DNA of 7,835 bases from Lysobacterales bacterium (GTDB lineage Bacteria > Pseudomonadota > Gammaproteobacteria > Xanthomonadales > SZUA-5). Position numbers and translations under genes: made by a program. Below the pieces are notes generated by a model. It searched no databases. It saw nothing but the letters and a program-made list of their open reading frames with translations, and was not told the origin of the DNA. Of the stretch, positions 5,101 to 7,835 are shown in pieces. Every line of letters starts with the position of its first letter. The first letter of the stretch is position 1. The stretch covers positions 1 to 7,835 of the forward strand of contig JANJUH010000361.1 in the NCBI GenBank assembly GCA_024710675.1, written 5' to 3'.

Positions 5101-7539
5101 TCAGGCGTGCCGCAACGCCTCCATCGGCTGCACGGCGAGTGCCCGACGCGCTGGCAGCACGCTGGCGATCAGCGCGACCAGGGCAAAGGCCAGCACCGCC
5201 ACCGCGTAGCTCGCCGGATCGGTGCCGGACACTTCGAAGAGGAAGGCCGACAGCGCACTGCCGAAGCCGAGCGCCAGCAGGAGTCCCAGCACCATTCCGA
5301 TGGCGAGCTGGCGAAATCCCTGGGCGGCGACCATGGCGACGATCGCCTGGCCACTGGCGCCCAGGGCGCGCCGCACACCGATCTCGCGGGTCCGCTGGTT
5401 CACCGCGAAGGCCAGCATCGCGTAAAGCCCAGATGCCGCGAGTGCGAGGCTGAACAGTCCGAAGATCACCAGCAGGATACCGACCAGCCGATGGTCGACC
5501 ATGGCGTCGTCGAGCGCCTTGCGCAGGCTGGTCACCCAGTACACCGGCGTGTCGGCATCGACCCGGGCGACGGTATCGCGCAGGGCGTTGGCCAGGGCCT
5601 CGGGTGGGCCTTCGGTGGCGAGCGCGATGCTGACGAAACGGGTCGGAACCTGCGCCAGGGGTCGGTAGACCGCGGGCCGGTCGACGGCCCAGCGATCGAT
5701 GACCGCGGAGGCATTCTGGGCGACATCGCCGACCACCCCGACCACCGTCAGTACCGGTGCCTCGGTGCGGTCGGCACGGTCCAGCCGCAGCGTGCGCCCG
5801 ATCGGATCCTCTCCCGGCCACGTGCGTTCGGCGTAGTGCCGGCTGACGATCACCACCGGCTCAGAGTCCGGACGGTCGCGTGCGTCGAAGCGGCGGCCGG
5901 CGACGAGCGGAATCTCGAAGGTGCGGAAGTAGTCCTCGCTCACCCGCACATCGAAGGCGAGCGGCGTGCGCGCCGGATCGGCGATCACCTGTCCTTCGGC
6001 CGCAATGGCCGTGCTGCTGCCTTGGTTGCCCATCGGCAAGGCGCTGCTCAGCGTGGCCGAGCGCACCCCCGGGAGGGCCGCCAGTTCCTCCCGCAGGCGC
6101 CGCTGGAACTCGAGCACGGCAGCGTCGTCGGGATGGGTGGATTCGAAGACCCCGAGCCTTGCCGTCAGGATGTGATCGATGCGCACCCCGGGATCGAAGG
6201 ATTGCATCGCCAGCACGCCCCGCACCATGAGGCCGGCGGCCACCAGCAGGGCCACGCTCATCGCGATCTCGGCCACGATCAGCACCCGGCCGATGGTGCG
6301 CATGCCGCCGGAATCACCCCCCTCGCGCATGACCTGGGCCGTGGCCATTCGCGCAAGCCTGAGTCCGGGCAGCAGCCCCGCGAACAGGCCCGAGGCCAGC
6401 GCGAGGGCAAAGGCAACGCCGAGGAAGGAGAGCTCGAGTCGCCACTCGGTCATCCAGAAGGGCGGCGGATCGGCCCCATGGCGCACGGCAGCCATTGTCG
6501 CATCGCCGCCCAACTGGGCCCCGATGACGGCGATCGGCAGGGCCAGTGCGGCAATCAGCAGCGCCTCGGCCGCGAGACCGAGGGCGAGCCGCGAACGACT
6601 GGCACCCAGCGCGTTGCGGACGGCCAGGTCCCGGGTGCGGGCAATCCCGCGCGCGAGCAGCAGGTGCGCCACATTGGCACAGGCGATCAGCAACACCAGC
6701 ACGGTGGCGACCAGCAGGACCGTCAATATGCGCCGGGTCTGGTCGCCGACGAACTCTTCCTGGTAAGGCTTGACCAGCGCCAGGTCACCGCCGACCTGCC
6801 CGGGGTATTCCTCGTTGAGACGCGTGAGTTGCGCCTGCAGCGCCGCCTGCGCTTCGTCGATCGAACGCCCTCGCGCGAGGCGGCCGAAGACATCGACGTT
6901 GACCCCCTGGGCGCGCGCAACCGATGGGGGGTGACGCTGGACCGGCACCCACAGCTGATCATCGAAAGGAAAGCGGAAGCCCTCGGGCATCACGCCGATG
7001 ATCGTCGACGGACGGCCGTTGATCCGGATCTCGCGGCCGACGACGCCAGGATCGCCGGCGAATCGATTCCGCCACAATTGGAAGCCGATCACCACCACAC
7101 GCTCGGCGCCAGGCTCCTCGTCGGATCGCGCATAGGTCCGACCCAGCAAGGGCGCGACACCGAAGGCGGCGAAGCCCGAAGCGGTCATGTAGGCGCCGTC
7201 GAAACGCTCGGGGCGTTCGCCATCGCCGGAGAAATTGACCGTCCCGCGATAGAAGGCGGCCAGGTCGTCGACCCCGCTGGCTGTGCGCTCGAATTCCACG
7301 AAGTCGGCGAGGGTGGGCTCGATGTTGCCGAATCCGCCGCTCTGCCCGTACTCCAGATGCACCAGCCGCTCCGGCTCGGGCAGCGGCATCGGCCGCAGCA
7401 GGAAGGCGTGCACCGCCCCGTACATGTACAGGCAGGCCCCGAGGCCGGCCGCCAGCATGGCGACCGCGGTCAAGGCGAAGGCCGGCGAGCGCAGCAGGGC
7501 GCGGGCGGCGAGTCGCAGTTCGAACCAGAAGGGCGTCAT
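5101..7539 (-). CDS. ADOP-type ABC permease (MacB/FtsX family), first complete copy
   Basis: This 812-residue inner-membrane protein is a divergent paralogue of the permease at 2518-5028 with the same architecture. Residues: helix about 21-43; MacB-like periplasmic domain about 46-265; FtsX helices about 271-297, 320-340 and 368-395; helix about 418-440; second periplasmic domain about 448-680; last three helices about 685-712, 735-768 and 778-796. The ATPase-coupling segments are LAVRNALGASRSRL (305-318) and REIGVRRALGASGQAI (718-733), and the C-terminus ends RRALAVQPMEALRHA. The ATG at 7539 is supported by AGGGAG at 7547-7552, 7 bases upstream, and by the family-like start ELRLAARALLRSPAF. 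It begins 20 bases after the previous permease stop, so the two are almost surely cotranscribed. It carries no ATPase domain, unlike true MacB, and must use a separate one, most likely that at 1692-2360. Transported substrate cannot be deduced. Confidence 0.93.
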   Translation of the reverse strand: MTPFWFELRLAARALLRSPAFALTAVAMLAAGLGACLYMYGAVHAFLLRPMPLPEPERLVHLEYGQSGGFGNIEPTLADFVEFERTASGVDDLAAFYRGTVNFSGDGERPERFDGAYMTASGFAAFGVAPLLGRTYARSDEEPGAERVVVIGFQLWRNRFAGDPGVVGREIRINGRPSTIIGVMPEGFRFPFDDQLWVPVQRHPPSVARAQGVNVDVFGRLARGRSIDEAQAALQAQLTRLNEEYPGQVGGDLALVKPYQEEFVGDQTRRILTVLLVATVLVLLIACANVAHLLLARGIARTRDLAVRNALGASRSRLALGLAAEALLIAALALPIAVIGAQLGGDATMAAVRHGADPPPFWMTEWRLELSFLGVAFALALASGLFAGLLPGLRLARMATAQVMREGGDSGGMRTIGRVLIVAEIAMSVALLVAAGLMVRGVLAMQSFDPGVRIDHILTARLGVFESTHPDDAAVLEFQRRLREELAALPGVRSATLSSALPMGNQGSSTAIAAEGQVIADPARTPLAFDVRVSEDYFRTFEIPLVAGRRFDARDRPDSEPVVIVSRHYAERTWPGEDPIGRTLRLDRADRTEAPVLTVVGVVGDVAQNASAVIDRWAVDRPAVYRPLAQVPTRFVSIALATEGPPEALANALRDTVARVDADTPVYWVTSLRKALDDAMVDHRLVGILLVIFGLFSLALAASGLYAMLAFAVNQRTREIGVRRALGASGQAIVAMVAAQGFRQLAIGMVLGLLLALGFGSALSAFLFEVSGTDPASYAVAVLAFALVALIASVLPARRALAVQPMEALRHA

Positions 7540-7559
7540 CGTCTGTCTCCCTGGGTGCT

Positions 7560-7835
7560 TCAGCTCTGGCGCAAGGCCAGTGCGGGTTCGATCCGGCGCA
7601 CGCGCGCCAGCGGTGGCAGCGCGGCGAACAGCAACGCGAGGCTCAACCCGGCGACGGCAGCGAGCGCATAGGGCGCATCGGCAGCGAGGCCACTGCCGTC
7701 CAGCAGCGCCGCATAGAGATGTCGCGAGGCAAAGGCCAGGGGGACACCGGCGGCGAGGCCGAGGCCGATCCAGCGCAGGCCCTGGCGAGCCAGCAGCGCG
7801 GCATTGCCGCGGGCGTCGGCGCCGAGCGCGAGCCG
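7560..7835 (-). CDS. ABC permease C-terminal fragment, probably a third ADOP permease (partial at window edge)
   Basis: This frame is open from the window edge to a TGA at 7560-7562, giving the last 91 residues of a protein. It opens with RLALGADARGNAALLARQGL, which matches the conserved coupling segment after the first helix of an FtsX domain (compare RRALGASGQAI and RRALGAAPWQL in the two complete neighbours). Two hydrophobic stretches follow (about residues 21-37 and 57-74), and it ends in RVRRIEPALALRQS, corresponding to RRALAVQPMEALRHA. It is thus the C-terminal end of a MacB/FtsX permease. Its 20-base spacing and orientation show it belongs to the same operon. Whether it is a full duplicated ADOP or a shorter MacB-type permease cannot be decided here. 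Its final motif (IEPALALRQ) is less canonical than PMEALR. Confidence 0.85.
   Translation of the reverse strand, partial: RLALGADARGNAALLARQGLRWIGLGLAAGVPLAFASRHLYAALLDGSGLAADAPYALAAVAGLSLALLFAALPPLARVRRIEPALALRQS

Noticed and set aside
6600..6617. TGGCAC followed by TTGC on the plus strand, resembling a sigma-54 promoter.
   Set aside because: The spacing between GG and GC is 13 rather than 10 bases, it lies inside a coding region and faces no gene.
4030..7671. Very long open frame (1213 codons) on the plus strand, antisense to both complete permeases.
   Set aside because: It is rich in Q, H, R and G with no domain pattern, and mirrors genes with clear domains on the other strand. Long antisense frames are a normal by-product of codon bias in GC-rich DNA.

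Overview
This GC-rich window carries a one-directional gene cluster, entirely on the minus strand, so transcription runs from position 7835 towards 1. In that order it holds: the C-terminal end of an ABC permease; two complete long MacB/FtsX-type permeases (812 and 836 aa); a 157-base intergenic gap; an ABC ATPase (222 aa); an NtrC-family sigma-54-activating response regulator (461 aa); and the first 100 codons of a membrane histidine kinase that leaves the window at position 1. No tRNA, rRNA, CRISPR array, transposon or phage gene is visible. No gene-free stretch exceeds 300 bases.

The permeases have the internally duplicated layout called ADOP (acidobacterial duplicated orphan permease): membrane helix, MacB-like periplasmic domain, three-helix FtsX domain, then the same again. 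The ATPase is of the MacB/LolD/FtsE-like class and is the only nucleotide-binding subunit in the window, so it probably energises all the permeases. No MacA/HlyD-type adaptor or TolC-type outer-membrane protein is encoded here.

The most informative non-coding stretch is the gap upstream of the ATPase (2361-2517). It holds a sequence matching the sigma-54 -24/-12 consensus (TGGCACG-N4-TTGCT). About 95 bases upstream of the predicted transcription start is a perfect 9+9 bp inverted repeat, GGCTGTCCG-N4-CGGACAGCC, with the position and symmetry of an enhancer site. Two genes downstream is exactly the kind of protein that would use them. The simplest reading is a self-regulated module: the kinase senses a signal at the membrane, phosphorylates the regulator, the regulator binds the inverted repeat, and sigma-54 polymerase transcribes ATPase-regulator-kinase. 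The promoter lies after the permease genes, so ATPase and sensor genes can be induced without them. The kinase N-terminus has two membrane helices joined by a very short loop, which suggests it senses within the membrane or through a partner such as the permeases.

The organism is probably a high-GC Gram-negative bacterium. ADOP permeases next to an NtrC-type regulator and kinase suggest a gammaproteobacterium of the Xanthomonadales type or an acidobacterium; this is a weak inference. A role in exporting or resisting a membrane-active compound fits the family but the substrate cannot be read from the sequence.
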